This document shows positions 1 to 9,803 of a stretch of DNA of 64,000 nt, piece after piece. The notes below the pieces were generated by a model. The model searched no databases and was not told the DNA's origin. It saw only the letters and a program-made list of their open reading frames with translations. Origin of the DNA: Sulfurovum lithotrophicum (GTDB taxonomy: Bacteria; Campylobacterota; Campylobacteria; Campylobacterales; Sulfurovaceae); assembly GCF_000987835.1 (NCBI RefSeq), contig NZ_CP011308.1, positions 1 through 64,000 of the forward strand, in the 5' to 3' direction. How positions within the stretch are numbered: position 1 is the stretch's first letter; every line of letters starts with the position of its first letter. Position numbers and translations under genes: made by a program.

Positions 1-7
1 CCGAAAG

Positions 8-16
8 TTATTCACA
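8..16 (+). promoter_or_regulatory. DnaA box upstream of dnaA
   Basis: TTATTCACA is a perfect match to the general bacterial DnaA-box consensus TTATNCACA. It lies about 50 bases before the dnaA start. It may be the edge of an origin extending left of the window, or an autoregulatory site for dnaA. Only one box is visible before the window edge. Confidence 0.6.
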
Positions 17-63
17 TATTGGAAAGAAACAATATATACAATGTGAAAAGAAGGATACCTGGA

Positions 64-1392
64 ATGAATATTGGACAAAAAGTACTCTTTGAACTTAAAA
101 AAGAGATCACTGAAACGGAATATGAACGCTATATCAAGAAACTGGTCTATGATACACGCCGTTCCAGAAGCAATATCATCTACTTTAATGCGCCTAATAT
201 GCTCGTTGCCAAATGGATAAAGACTAAATACAGTGAGAAACTGGCACACCTTTTTGAGTTGCAGAACGAAGTCAAACCGGACATAGAGATCACCGTGGGA
301 AAACAGACGGAAAAAACAGTCAAAACCACTGCCAAGCAGAGTAGTGAAAAACAGCAGAGCAAAAGTACATACCTGAACCCTTCACTCACTTTTGAGAGTT
401 TCATCGTAGGGCCTTCCAACCAGTTCGCCTATACCACGGCTAAATCGGTAGCGGAAAAACCGGGACAGCTCTACAACCCGCTTTTCCTCTATGGCGGCGT
501 CGGCCTTGGGAAGACCCACCTACTGCAGGCTATAGGAAATTATCACATTGCACTGGGAAAAACCGTTATCTATACCACGCTCGAACAGTTCATGAACTCC
601 TTTACCTCACATCTGCGCTCTCAAACGATGGACCGCTTCAGAGAAAAGTTCAGAGAGTGCGACCTGCTGCTGATAGACGACATACAGTTCCTCAGCAGAA
701 AGGAGCAGACCCAGGAAGAATTCTTCCACACTTTTAACGAACTCTACAATGCCAACAAACAGATCGTTATCACTTCCGACCGCCAGCCCAACAAGATCGC
801 CGGTCTTGTTGACAGACTGAGAAGCCGTTTTGAATGGGGACTTATGGCGGATATTCAGCCTCCGGGACTGGAGACGAAGATCGCCATCATACAGAAAAAA
901 TGTGAACTCGACGGAATAGACCTCAATCATGAGATCATCAACTTCATCGCCACACATATGGGAGACAACATCCGCGAAATAGAAGGGACTATCATCAAAC
1001 TTAATGCTCTTTCCTCCATGTTGAACCAGGAAATCACGCTTGATTTTGCACAAAATGCCATCAAAGACCAGCTCAAAGAGAAAAAAGAAAATGTCACAAT
1101 CGACGATATCGTCAAGATCGTCTCAAGAGAACTGAACATAAAACCTTCCGATATCAAATCAAAAAAACGAACAAAGAATGTCGTCAATGCAAGAAGAACC
1201 GCCATCTATCTGGCCAGAAACCTCACCCCCAATTCCATGCCTCAGATCGCACTTTATTTTGGAATGAAAGACCATACTGCCATTTCACACGCCATGAAAA
1301 AGATCAACGAGATCATCGACAATGACGAGAATTTCAAAGTCCTTCTCGAAGAACTCTCCAACAAAATCAATACCGACACGAACAAAGAGTAG
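64..1392 (+). CDS. dnaA: Chromosomal replication initiator protein DnaA
   Basis: DnaA binds DnaA boxes and opens the origin to load the DnaB helicase. The N-terminal helicase-interaction domain (about residues 1-80) is followed by a polar linker, then the AAA+ domain with Walker A GGVGLGKTH and Walker B LLLIDDIQFL. The C-terminal helix-turn-helix has the DnaA signature around DHTAISHAM. The reading frame is open upstream to base 19, but the ATG at 64 is preferred: AAGGA at 51-55 is well spaced from it, and the protein then begins MNIGQKVLFELKK like other Campylobacterota DnaA proteins. It would be 442 residues, a normal length. dnaN follows after 189 bases. Identity is certain; only the start is a choice. 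Confidence 0.97.
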   Translation: MNIGQKVLFELKKEITETEYERYIKKLVYDTRRSRSNIIYFNAPNMLVAKWIKTKYSEKLAHLFELQNEVKPDIEITVGKQTEKTVKTTAKQSSEKQQSKSTYLNPSLTFESFIVGPSNQFAYTTAKSVAEKPGQLYNPLFLYGGVGLGKTHLLQAIGNYHIALGKTVIYTTLEQFMNSFTSHLRSQTMDRFREKFRECDLLLIDDIQFLSRKEQTQEEFFHTFNELYNANKQIVITSDRQPNKIAGLVDRLRSRFEWGLMADIQPPGLETKIAIIQKKCELDGIDLNHEIINFIATHMGDNIREIEGTIIKLNALSSMLNQEITLDFAQNAIKDQLKEKKENVTIDDIVKIVSRELNIKPSDIKSKKRTKNVVNARRTAIYLARNLTPNSMPQIALYFGMKDHTAISHAMKKINEIIDNDENFKVLLEELSNKINTDTNKE

Positions 1393-1581
1393 AAAGCGCA
1401 GTAAATAGGTAATAAAACTTGAATAAAAAAAAGATATAATTTTATAAGTGAAAAAATGTGAATGTTCCCCGAAGGAGCTACACAGTAAAAAACAACGTTC
1501 AGACAGGCAGTACAGCGGTTTTTCACATATTCATGTCAAACTACTACTACGTACTAAATTTATTAAAAATAAGGGAAATCT
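1393..1581. other. dnaA-dnaN intergenic region, possible origin element
   Basis: This AT-rich 189-base gap contains two near-matches to a DnaA box: TGTGAATGT at 1457-1465 (reverse ACATTCACA) and TTTTTCACA at 1519-1527. A TATAAT at 1435-1440 may be the -10 box of a dnaN promoter. Helicobacter has a bipartite origin flanking dnaA, so a second origin segment here is possible. The boxes are imperfect and only two are seen, so the origin role is an inference. Confidence 0.35.
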
Positions 1582-2649
1582 ATGAAGATAAGAGCTCAAA
1601 AACAGATTATCGAATCGATCCTCATCAACCTACAGCCTTTTTTGGAAAAAAAAGATGCAAGTCAAATCACCTCACACATACTGTTCTCTTCTCAGAATGA
1701 CAAATGTATCATCAAAGCGACTGACAGCGAAATAGGTCTTCAAATAATAACCGATCATATACTGATCGAATCGGAAGGTTCTTTTACCGCCAATGGTAAA
1801 AAACTGCTCGATATTATCAGAATATTAAAAGATGACGAAATTACCATGGAGATACTTGACAATACACTCATTGTCAAACAGAAGCATTCAAAATTCAAAC
1901 TGCCAACCTTTGATCCCAGTGCTTACCCTACTTTTCCATCTGTTGATGAAAAACCACAGATCACGCTTGATTCACTCAGTCTGATCCAAAACCTCAAAAA
2001 AATATCACCCGCTATTGATACGAACAACCCTAAATTTGAGCTCAACGGTGCCCTTATCAATATCAAACATGACTCTACAGATCTTGTCGGTACCGATACA
2101 AGAAGACTGGCTATTGCAAGCATCCCCGGGAATAACAGTGAAGAACTTTCCCTGATCGTACCTAAAAAAGCGATCTTGGAAATTCAGAAACTTTTCCTTG
2201 ACCAGATAGATATCTATTATGACGAAACCAATCTGATCATCACCAATGAGAACTACTTCTTCTATACAAGGCTGATCAACGGGAAATTCCCTGATTACCA
2301 AAGAATTATCCCCACAACGGTCAAACACTCTATTACACTGCCTAAAAAAGAGATGATCGATTCGATCAAAATGATCACGACAATCTCCCAGGAGATCAAA
2401 ATGACACTGCTTTCGGATGCGATCATCTTCAATTCACTCAGTGCTGACAATGTGGAAGCCAAAACGGAGATCGAGATCGAGACCGGACTGAATGAAAAAT
2501 ACGAACTCTCTTTTAACAGTAGATATATACTTGATTTCATTTCACAAATCGATAAAAATGAGTTTCTGCTTGAATTTAATGAACCTTCCCTACCTTTCAT
2601 TGTGAAAGACGAAAATTTCATTACGATCATCATGCCGATCGTTGCATAA
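1582..2649 (+). CDS. dnaN: DNA polymerase III sliding clamp (beta subunit)
   Basis: DnaN forms the ring-shaped processivity clamp of the replicative polymerase. At 355 residues it has the usual length and shows three clamp-fold repeats, for example around 'LNGALINI' and 'TDTRRLAIA' in the middle domain. It ends in '[10 protein letters not shown]', resembling the conserved clamp C-terminus (IMPMRL in E. coli). The ATG is preceded by AGGGAAA at a good distance. Its position directly after dnaA is the ancestral bacterial order. pyrG starts 11 bases after the stop, so the two may be co-transcribed. Confidence 0.95.
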   Translation: MKIRAQKQIIESILINLQPFLEKKDASQITSHILFSSQNDKCIIKATDSEIGLQIITDHILIESEGSFTANGKKLLDIIRILKDDEITMEILDNTLIVKQKHSKFKLPTFDPSAYPTFPSVDEKPQITLDSLSLIQNLKKISPAIDTNNPKFELNGALINIKHDSTDLVGTDTRRLAIASIPGNNSEELSLIVPKKAILEIQKLFLDQIDIYYDETNLIITNENYFFYTRLINGKFPDYQRIIPTTVKHSITLPKKEMIDSIKMITTISQEIKMTLLSDAIIFNSLSADNVEAKTEIEIETGLNEKYELSFNSRYILDFISQIDKNEFLLEFNEPSLPFIVKDENFITIIMPIVA

Positions 2650-2660
2650 GGAAAATATGG

Positions 2661-4292
2661 ATGAGTGATAAAACAACAAAATATATTTTTGTAACAGGCG
2701 GTGTACTGAGTTCTCTGGGTAAAGGGATCACAGCAGCAAGTATAGGAACATTGCTCAAACATACCGGACAGAGAGTAGGTGTACTCAAACTCGATCCCTA
2801 TATCAATGTGGATCCCGGAACAATGTCACCCCTTGAGCACGGTGAAGTTTTTGTAACCAAAGATGGTGCGGAAACAGACCTTGACCTTGGACATTATGAA
2901 AGATTCCTCGATACCTCTTTGACACAGAACAACAACTTTACAACGGGTCTTGTCTACAAAACGGTCATCGAAAATGAGCGTAAAGGTAAATATCTCGGTA
3001 AAACGATCCAGGTCGTACCCCATATTGTCAATGAGATCAAAGAACGTATCGTACGCGCAGGCGAAGGGAAAGATATCCTCATCGTAGAGCTTGGCGGTAC
3101 GACAGGGGATATCGAAGGGCTTCCTTTTCTTGAGACAATCCGCCAGATGAAACATGAATTGGGTAAAAAGACCGTAATCAATGTGCATGTAACACTTCTT
3201 CCCTACATCAAAGCGGCAGGTGAGCTCAAGACCAAGCCGACACAGCACTCGGTACAGGAACTCAGACGTATCGGTATTGCACCGCATATGCTGGTGCTGC
3301 GTGCAGAAGTACCGGTCAGCAGCGATATCAAGAGGAAGATTGCCTACAGTTGTGATGTGGATGAAGATTCCGTCATTGTAGCGGAGGATGCGGCAACTAT
3401 TTACCAGGTACCGTTGAATTTCCTACGTCAGGATATTTTGACACCGATCTGCAAACAGCTGGAGCTTGAAAACTGTCAGCCGAAGATGGATGAGTGGACT
3501 GATCTGGTACATAAAATCATCATGCCTTCAGAGGAAGTGAAGATTGCTTTTGTAGGTAAATACCTTGACCTCAAAGAATCCTACAAATCATTGACAGAGG
3601 CCCTGATCCATGCGGGTGCACATCTCGACAGTCGTGTGAACATCAAATGGGTGGACAGTGAAAAGGTCGAGGAAGATGGTGCGGCGAAGTACCTGAACGA
3701 TTGTGACGGTATATTGGTCGCCGGTGGCTTCGGTGAGCGTGGCGTGGAAGGAAAGATCCTTTCCATTCAGTATGCACGTGAAGAGAAAATACCATTTTTG
3801 GGTATCTGTCTTGGTATGCAGCTTTCCATGGTGGAATTTGCCAGAAACGTACTGGGACTCAAAGAGGCGAATTCGGTCGAGTTCAATGAAGAGACACCGG
3901 ATCCTGTGATCTATCTGATCGATGAGTTCATCGATGCTGCGGGTGCCAAGCAGATTCGAACGACCACTTCGCCGATGGGCGGTACGCTCAGACTGGGCGA
4001 ATACGAGTGCGAAACCAAAGAGGGATCGAACCTCAGAAAAGCTTATGACGCACCGGTGATCTATGAGAGACACAGACACCGCTACGAAGCCAATCCGAAA
4101 TACAGAGAGGCACTCGAAGCCAACGGTATGGATATTACCGGTGAATCGCACGGTCTTATCGAAGCGGTGGAAGTCGTGGACCATCCCTGGTTCCTCGGTG
4201 TACAGTTCCACCCTGAATTCACGTCAAGACTGCAGAATGTCAACCCTTCCATTCTAGCATTTGTGCAGGCTTCCATGCAAAACAGAAAATAG
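2661..4292 (+). CDS. pyrG: CTP synthase
   Basis: PyrG converts UTP to CTP using ATP and glutamine. The 543-residue protein has the N-terminal amidoligase domain (starting around [16 protein letters not shown], with the P-loop) and a C-terminal class I glutamine amidotransferase domain carrying the nucleophile motif FLGICLGMQ and the His-Glu pair in QFHPEFTSR. All key motifs are intact and the length is normal. The stop codon is followed immediately by the recJ ATG with no gap, so these two genes are very likely translated from one message. Confidence 0.97.
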   Translation: MSDKTTKYIFVTGGVLSSLGKGITAASIGTLLKHTGQRVGVLKLDPYINVDPGTMSPLEHGEVFVTKDGAETDLDLGHYERFLDTSLTQNNNFTTGLVYKTVIENERKGKYLGKTIQVVPHIVNEIKERIVRAGEGKDILIVELGGTTGDIEGLPFLETIRQMKHELGKKTVINVHVTLLPYIKAAGELKTKPTQHSVQELRRIGIAPHMLVLRAEVPVSSDIKRKIAYSCDVDEDSVIVAEDAATIYQVPLNFLRQDILTPICKQLELENCQPKMDEWTDLVHKIIMPSEEVKIAFVGKYLDLKESYKSLTEALIHAGAHLDSRVNIKWVDSEKVEEDGAAKYLNDCDGILVAGGFGERGVEGKILSIQYAREEKIPFLGICLGMQLSMVEFARNVLGLKEANSVEFNEETPDPVIYLIDEFIDAAGAKQIRTTTSPMGGTLRLGEYECETKEGSNLRKAYDAPVIYERHRHRYEANPKYREALEANGMDITGESHGLIEAVEVVDHPWFLGVQFHPEFTSRLQNVNPSILAFVQASMQNRK

Positions 4293-5876
4293 ATGTATCC
4301 ATCTGTAACGCTTGAAGCGTTGGATGCAGTTTTGCAAAAACGTTTTAAAGAGGGATTCCTCTCTTTAAAAGACCTCCCCCATCCTTCCACCTTCAAAGAT
4401 ATGGACAGAGCGACGGAGCGCATCGTCAGGGCCATAGAAAACAGAGAGAAGATCACCATCATCGGTGACTATGACGTGGACGGTGTGACTTCCACGACGC
4501 TGATGAAACTTTTTTTCGACGAGATCGATTACCCTGTGGAATGGATCATACCCAACCGTTTCAGGGACGGCTACGGCCTCTCGGCCAATATTATTCCCCG
4601 TATCAAAGGTACGGACCTCGCCATTACGGTGGACAACGGTATTTCTGCGGTCTATGCGGCACAGCTCTGCAAAGAAGAGGGGATAGAACTGATCATTACC
4701 GATCACCATATGCTCGCACCCGAAGTGCCCGAAGCCTATGCTATTATCGACCAGAAGCAGGAAGCATGTTCTTTTCCCTACGAAGAGGTATGCGGTGCAC
4801 AGATCGCCTGGTATCTGATCGCTTCTCTGAAGAATGCGCTGGGTCTGAAGATCAATATGATGCCTTATATGGAACTGGCAGCCATTGCGATCATTGCAGA
4901 TGTCATGCCGCTGTGGCACATCAACAGAGCGATGGTGGAACGTGGTATCAAAGCACTGTCCCAAAGCAGCAGGCCTGCCATAAAGGCTTTTATGGAACAT
5001 ATCCAGAAGGAAGAGCTGAGCTCGGAAGATATTGCTTTTTCTTTTGCACCCATACTCAATGCCGCCGGACGCATGGAGGATGCCTCCCATGCCGTGGACT
5101 TCCTGACCTCTACCAACATTTACGATGCGAAGGTCAGGCTTGAACGTTTGATAGGATTCAATACAGAGCGAAAAGCGACGGAAGAGGATATCACCCGAAA
5201 GGCCCTGCAGAAAGCGGATTGGGAAGATGAGGTGATCATCGTAGCAGGAGAAGGATGGCACGAGGGTGTTGTGGGCATTGTTGCGGCCAGGGTGGCACGT
5301 GTCTGTGAAAAGCCCTCTATCATTCTGAGCAGGAACGAGGAAGGGATACTCAAAGGCAGCGGCAGAAGCTACGGAGAGTGTGACCTCTTTGGCATAGTAA
5401 ACGGCTGCAGGGAAGATCTGGAGAAGTTCGGAGGGCACAAAGCGGCCATTGGTCTCAGTCTGCACGAAACGCATTTTGAAAGCTTCAGAGAGAAGGTCCA
5501 GGAATCCTACCGCCAGGGTAATTATGTGAAAGAGGAGATCGATCCCGAAATTGTCGGGGAGCTGCATTTTTCGGAGATCTCTTTTGCACTGACGGAGATG
5601 ATGCAAAAATATGAACCCTACGGCCACGGAAACACCAGACCCAAGTTCATAAGCAGTGATGTAGAGATACTGCAGGCAGACACGATGGGCAAAGAGGGAG
5701 AGCATCTGCGTTTCTCTTTCTCACAGGAGGGGATCATCATGCCGGGAGTGAAATTCAAGACCAAAGAGCATTTTGAAACGGGAGAGAGGGTGAGCATCAC
5801 CTATACGGTCAATGAGAACCGTTTCAGAGGGAACGTGACCCTGCAGCTGATGATAGACAAAATAAAGAGAAGATAA
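4293..5876 (+). CDS. recJ: Single-stranded-DNA exonuclease RecJ
   Basis: RecJ degrades single-stranded DNA 5' to 3' in recombination and mismatch repair. The DHH-family phosphoesterase motifs are present: IIGDYDVDGVTSTTLMKLF (motif I), LAITVDNGIS (motif II) and LIITDHHM (motif III), followed by the DHHA1 domain with an EGWHEGVVGIVAARV motif and a C-terminal OB-like region. At 527 residues it is on the short side for RecJ, as is usual in Campylobacterota. It begins at the base after the pyrG stop and ends two bases before the next small gene. Confidence 0.93.
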   Translation: MYPSVTLEALDAVLQKRFKEGFLSLKDLPHPSTFKDMDRATERIVRAIENREKITIIGDYDVDGVTSTTLMKLFFDEIDYPVEWIIPNRFRDGYGLSANIIPRIKGTDLAITVDNGISAVYAAQLCKEEGIELIITDHHMLAPEVPEAYAIIDQKQEACSFPYEEVCGAQIAWYLIASLKNALGLKINMMPYMELAAIAIIADVMPLWHINRAMVERGIKALSQSSRPAIKAFMEHIQKEELSSEDIAFSFAPILNAAGRMEDASHAVDFLTSTNIYDAKVRLERLIGFNTERKATEEDITRKALQKADWEDEVIIVAGEGWHEGVVGIVAARVARVCEKPSIILSRNEEGILKGSGRSYGECDLFGIVNGCREDLEKFGGHKAAIGLSLHETHFESFREKVQESYRQGNYVKEEIDPEIVGELHFSEISFALTEMMQKYEPYGHGNTRPKFISSDVEILQADTMGKEGEHLRFSFSQEGIIMPGVKFKTKEHFETGERVSITYTVNENRFRGNVTLQLMIDKIKRR

Positions 5877-5878
5877 AC

Positions 5879-6085
5879 ATGAAAAAAGAGTTGAAGATAT
5901 TTATAGCCATTTTTCTGGTGTTGGCACTGGGTATGCACTTCAAAGAGTGCATAGACCACCCGATGGAACATATTGAATCACTGCTCACACAGGGCTGGTT
6001 CGGTCTGCACCCTCTTGTCATTACACTGGCCGTCTACCTGCTGTTCGTGATTATACGCGGTATTGTGAGGTTCTTGAAAAGGTAG
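5879..6085 (+). CDS. Small two-helix membrane protein, unknown function
   Basis: This 68-residue protein has a hydrophobic N-terminal segment (about residues 5-20), a short polar loop with 'HFKECIDHPMEH', and a second hydrophobic helix (about 43-62) ending in a basic tail (RFLKR). It starts two bases after the recJ stop, so it is translationally linked to recJ. I recognise no family. Position and composition support a real gene in the pyrG-recJ operon; nothing in the sequence shows its job. Confidence 0.7.
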   Translation: MKKELKIFIAIFLVLALGMHFKECIDHPMEHIESLLTQGWFGLHPLVITLAVYLLFVIIRGIVRFLKR

Positions 6086-6171
6086 GTTTTGTCTCACATT
6101 TTGTCCCTCATTGAGCATTGGAACATAGAGTATGATAAGAAAGTATATTTAAACCATGATATTAGAGCATA

Positions 6172-6196
6172 CACTCCCACTTTTAGTATGGGAGTG
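6172..6196. terminator. Hairpin between convergent genes, possible terminator
   Basis: CACTCCCA at 6172-6179 pairs perfectly with TGGGAGTG at 6189-6196 across a 9-base loop. It sits between the small membrane-protein gene and the convergent nifU. Neither transcript would have a U-tract right after the stem, so classic intrinsic termination is doubtful. Confidence 0.35.
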
Positions 6197-6218
6197 AAAG
6201 AAAAAAAAGGGGGAGGGA

Positions 6219-7193
6219 TTAGATAGGAAGTACTCTGATATTTGGATCGAGTTTCTCTTTGAGGATGTTCTCGATGGCAAAAAGTGTACCTGTACTGGCA
6301 CTTGCACATCCATTACAGGCACCAAGGTATCTGATGTAGATGTCGATGTTCTCTCCGTTGTCCTTGATGTCAAGGATTTCCATATCCCCGCCGTCCATAA
6401 TGAGCATCTGGCGGATGTTTTCATCTACGGTCTTATCGACCGCTTTGATCTTCTGGACGATGGTCATATCTTTAAATGTTCCTGTTGCTCCGCCTTCGTT
6501 TCCAAGGGTGGCAGCCGCTGACATTTTTTCTTTTTCATACTCTTCAAGAAGATCCACAAGATAGATATCCTTTTCTTCGTGTCCGCCGGGTCTGATACAT
6601 GATTTACAGAAGGCACCCGCTTTGGTGTAGTCTGTGATCTCTTCGACCGTTGTCAGGTCATTCAGGCGGATCACTTCTCTGAGTGTAGAGAGTGATACGC
6701 GTGCACATTCACACACGATGACCTCCTCTTCGAAGCTCTCCATGTCTACACCTTTATACTGTGCAGCCGCTTTTTTGATGACATCGTAAGCCATGACCGA
6801 ACAGTGCATCTTTTGAGGCGGTACGGCAGGAGTATCGGGTGTGTCACGCATCGCTTTTTCCACATCGATGTTGGTGATCTTTACTGCTTCATCAACGGTC
6901 TTTCCCTTACAGAGTTCTGCCATTGTATCAGAAGAGGCAATTGCTGTACCACAGCCGAAACTCTTGAACTTTGACTTGAGGATCTTGTCTGTTTTTGGGT
7001 CTACAGCCCAGTAGAGACGTACGGCATCACCGCAGCTTTCGGCACCGAAGTCTGCAACGATGAGTTTGGCACCCATCGCTTCAGCCTCTTCTTCCGTGAT
7101 CTCACCCATATTTTGAGGGTTGTTCATAAGATCCGTTACTTTTTGACTGTACTCATCCCAGATGGTACCGCCTATCAAACTATCCATTCCCAT
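6219..7193 (-). CDS. nifU: NifU-type Fe-S cluster scaffold protein
   Basis: This scaffold receives sulfur from NifS and assembles Fe-S clusters for transfer to apo-proteins. It has the full three-domain NifU layout: an IscU-like domain with Cys54, Cys81 and Cys131; a central BFD-like [2Fe-2S] domain with Cys161, Cys163, Cys196 and Cys199; and a C-terminal Nfu domain with GACNGC (Cys293, Cys296). The frame is open further upstream, but the ATG at 7193 is chosen because AAAGGAAA precedes it. It lies 83 bases downstream of nifS on the same strand. Campylobacterota use this NIF-type pair as the housekeeping Fe-S system, so the genes do not imply nitrogen fixation. Confidence 0.95.
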   Translation of the reverse strand: MGMDSLIGGTIWDEYSQKVTDLMNNPQNMGEITEEEAEAMGAKLIVADFGAESCGDAVRLYWAVDPKTDKILKSKFKSFGCGTAIASSDTMAELCKGKTVDEAVKITNIDVEKAMRDTPDTPAVPPQKMHCSVMAYDVIKKAAAQYKGVDMESFEEEVIVCECARVSLSTLREVIRLNDLTTVEEITDYTKAGAFCKSCIRPGGHEEKDIYLVDLLEEYEKEKMSAAATLGNEGGATGTFKDMTIVQKIKAVDKTVDENIRQMLIMDGGDMEILDIKDNGENIDIYIRYLGACNGCASASTGTLFAIENILKEKLDPNIRVLPI

Positions 7194-7256
7194 ATTTTTT
7201 CCTTTATATAATCTTCTTTCTTTTCTTGACAAATGCTGCAAGCTTTGCCATCGTTC

Positions 7257-7276
7257 TTAACTCTTAACTCTTAACT

Positions 7277-7277
<1 letters not shown>
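7257..7277. repeat. Heptamer tandem repeat, 3 copies of TTAACTC
   Basis: Three perfect TTAACTC units run from 7257 to 7277. The last unit overlaps the final base of the nifS stop codon on the minus strand. Read with the gene, the unit is AGTTAAG-like and follows the stop directly. A longer heptamer array in the same position relative to another gene occurs at 45841-45910. Confidence 0.85.
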
Positions 7278-8608
<1,331 letters not shown>

Positions 8609-8616
8609 TCATTTTT

Positions 8617-8644
8617 AATTAGGAGTAATTTAGTCCTAATTAAA
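8617..8644 (-). promoter_or_regulatory. IscR-like (Rrf2-type) palindrome upstream of nifS
   Basis: TTAATTAGGA (8615-8624) and TCCTAATTAA (8634-8643) are perfect inverted arms with a 9-base spacer. The inner part GGAGTAATTTAGTCC resembles IscR type 1 sites (GACT-N5-AGTC core). A 28-base segment is 22/28 identical, without gaps, to 48587-48614 upstream of a [2Fe-2S] protein gene. A possible minus-strand promoter, AT-rich around 8590-8600, lies on the nifS side. The regulator itself is not in the window. Confidence 0.5.
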
Positions 8645-8793
8645 GTTTTCTGCATATTACGTATATTTTCTTAATTTAACATAAAAAAGCAGTTAAAGAG
8701 GAGGATTATACTCCTATTTAGGTAAATTGTGATTGATTTTTGGTAAATGTGAATATGATATAATAAATAATGTACATATTTAAAGGAGAAAAA

Positions 8794-9180
8794 ATGGCAA
8801 CAACGATCAAAGAACACGGTATATCGGTTGCGATCAAACGAAGCAAGAAAAGACTTTTCATAGAACTGGCCATGATCGGCAAACTGACACATGAAGATTA
8901 CAAGGTATTTGTACCTATGATAGACAAAGCACTCAAAGAGGCCAAAGGGTTAGAAATAGACCTTCTGGTTGATATGAGAAAATTCAAAGGCTGGGAAATG
9001 CTGGCTGCCTGGGATGATTTCAAATTCGGTATCAAGCATCGTAACAAATTTGACAAAATGGCTATTGTAGGGAACAAAAAATGGGAAGAGCAGTCAACGG
9101 CAATGATGAGCCATATGATGAAAGGAAAATCAAAATTCTTCCTGAAGCGAGGTGAAGCGCTCACCTGGCTGATGAAGTAG
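8794..9180 (+). CDS. SpoIIAA-like (STAS fold) protein
   Basis: The 128-residue soluble protein resembles the SpoIIAA-like family (PF11964 type): a beta strand 'RLFIELAMIGKLTHEDY', a middle 'LEIDLLVDMRKFKGWE' and an amphipathic 'AAWDDFKFGIKHRNKFDKMAIVG'. Members have an anti-sigma-antagonist-like fold but mostly no known partner. The ATG at 8794 is chosen over the upstream one because AAGGAG precedes it at normal spacing. It is divergent from nifS and ends one base before the end of the convergent folE. No cognate kinase or sigma factor is nearby. Confidence 0.75.
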   Translation: MATTIKEHGISVAIKRSKKRLFIELAMIGKLTHEDYKVFVPMIDKALKEAKGLEIDLLVDMRKFKGWEMLAAWDDFKFGIKHRNKFDKMAIVGNKKWEEQSTAMMSHMMKGKSKFFLKRGEALTWLMK

Positions 9181-9181
9181 A

Positions 9182-9760
9182 TCAGAAATTGGAAGGTGTG
9201 GGCGTGTTGATGAGGTTGTAGAACTCGTTACGGGTACGTTCATCACTTTTAAAGAGGCCGCGTAGCGCAGAGCTGACGGTAGTAGAGTTGATCTTCTGTA
9301 CGCCACGCATCTCCATGCACATATGGCGGGCATGGACCACGACGGCCACACCTTTGGGTTTGATGGTACTAAGAATGGCATCGGCGATCTGTTCTGTCAT
9401 CTGCTCCTGTATCTGCAGGCGTCTGGCATAGACATTGACGATACGGGGGATCTTCGAAAGGCCGACCACCTTGCCGTCAGGGATGTAAGCTACATGGGCC
9501 CGCCCGATAATAGGCAACATATGGTGCTCGCACATAGAGTAGAACTCGATGTCACGCACAAGGACCATTTCATCGTTGCTGGTACTGAAAAGTGCCTGGT
9601 TGAGGATCTCTTCAGGGTCTTGCTGATACCCTTCGGTCAGGAATTTCAGGGCTTTTGCCACACGGGCGGGTGTTTTGAGCAGACCCTCGCGCTGTGGGTC
9701 CTCCCCCAAAAGTTCCAGTACCTTAGTGACAGCCTCTTCAAATTCTTTTTCTTTGTTCAT
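9182..9760 (-). CDS. folE: GTP cyclohydrolase I
   Basis: FolE converts GTP to dihydroneopterin triphosphate, the first step of folate synthesis. The zinc-site and active-site motifs are intact: [12 protein letters not shown] with the Cys-His-His cluster, and [13 protein letters not shown] with the second cysteine. The protein is 192 residues from the ATG at 9760, which has GGAA upstream at good spacing; an in-frame ATG four codons earlier (9772) lacks a ribosome site. It lies downstream of mutY with about 40 bases between them and probably has its own promoter (ATATAAT on the minus strand near 9770). Confidence 0.95.
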   Translation of the reverse strand: MNKEKEFEEAVTKVLELLGEDPQREGLLKTPARVAKALKFLTEGYQQDPEEILNQALFSTSNDEMVLVRDIEFYSMCEHHMLPIIGRAHVAYIPDGKVVGLSKIPRIVNVYARRLQIQEQMTEQIADAILSTIKPKGVAVVVHARHMCMEMRGVQKINSTTVSSALRGLFKSDERTRNEFYNLINTPTPSNF

Positions 9761-9803
9761 TATGTATTCCATTATATTTTTTGGGATAGGGTAGATTTAT
9801 TTT

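Noticed and set aside
4365-5705. 446-codon open frame on the minus strand opposite recJ
   Set aside because: It is an antisense shadow of recJ: it has no recognisable domain, a His/Arg-rich composition typical of reversed coding sequence, and no ribosome site.
6172-6196. Definite intrinsic terminator between the small membrane gene and nifU
   Set aside because: The stem is good but neither strand has a U-tract after it, so it is listed only as a possible terminator.
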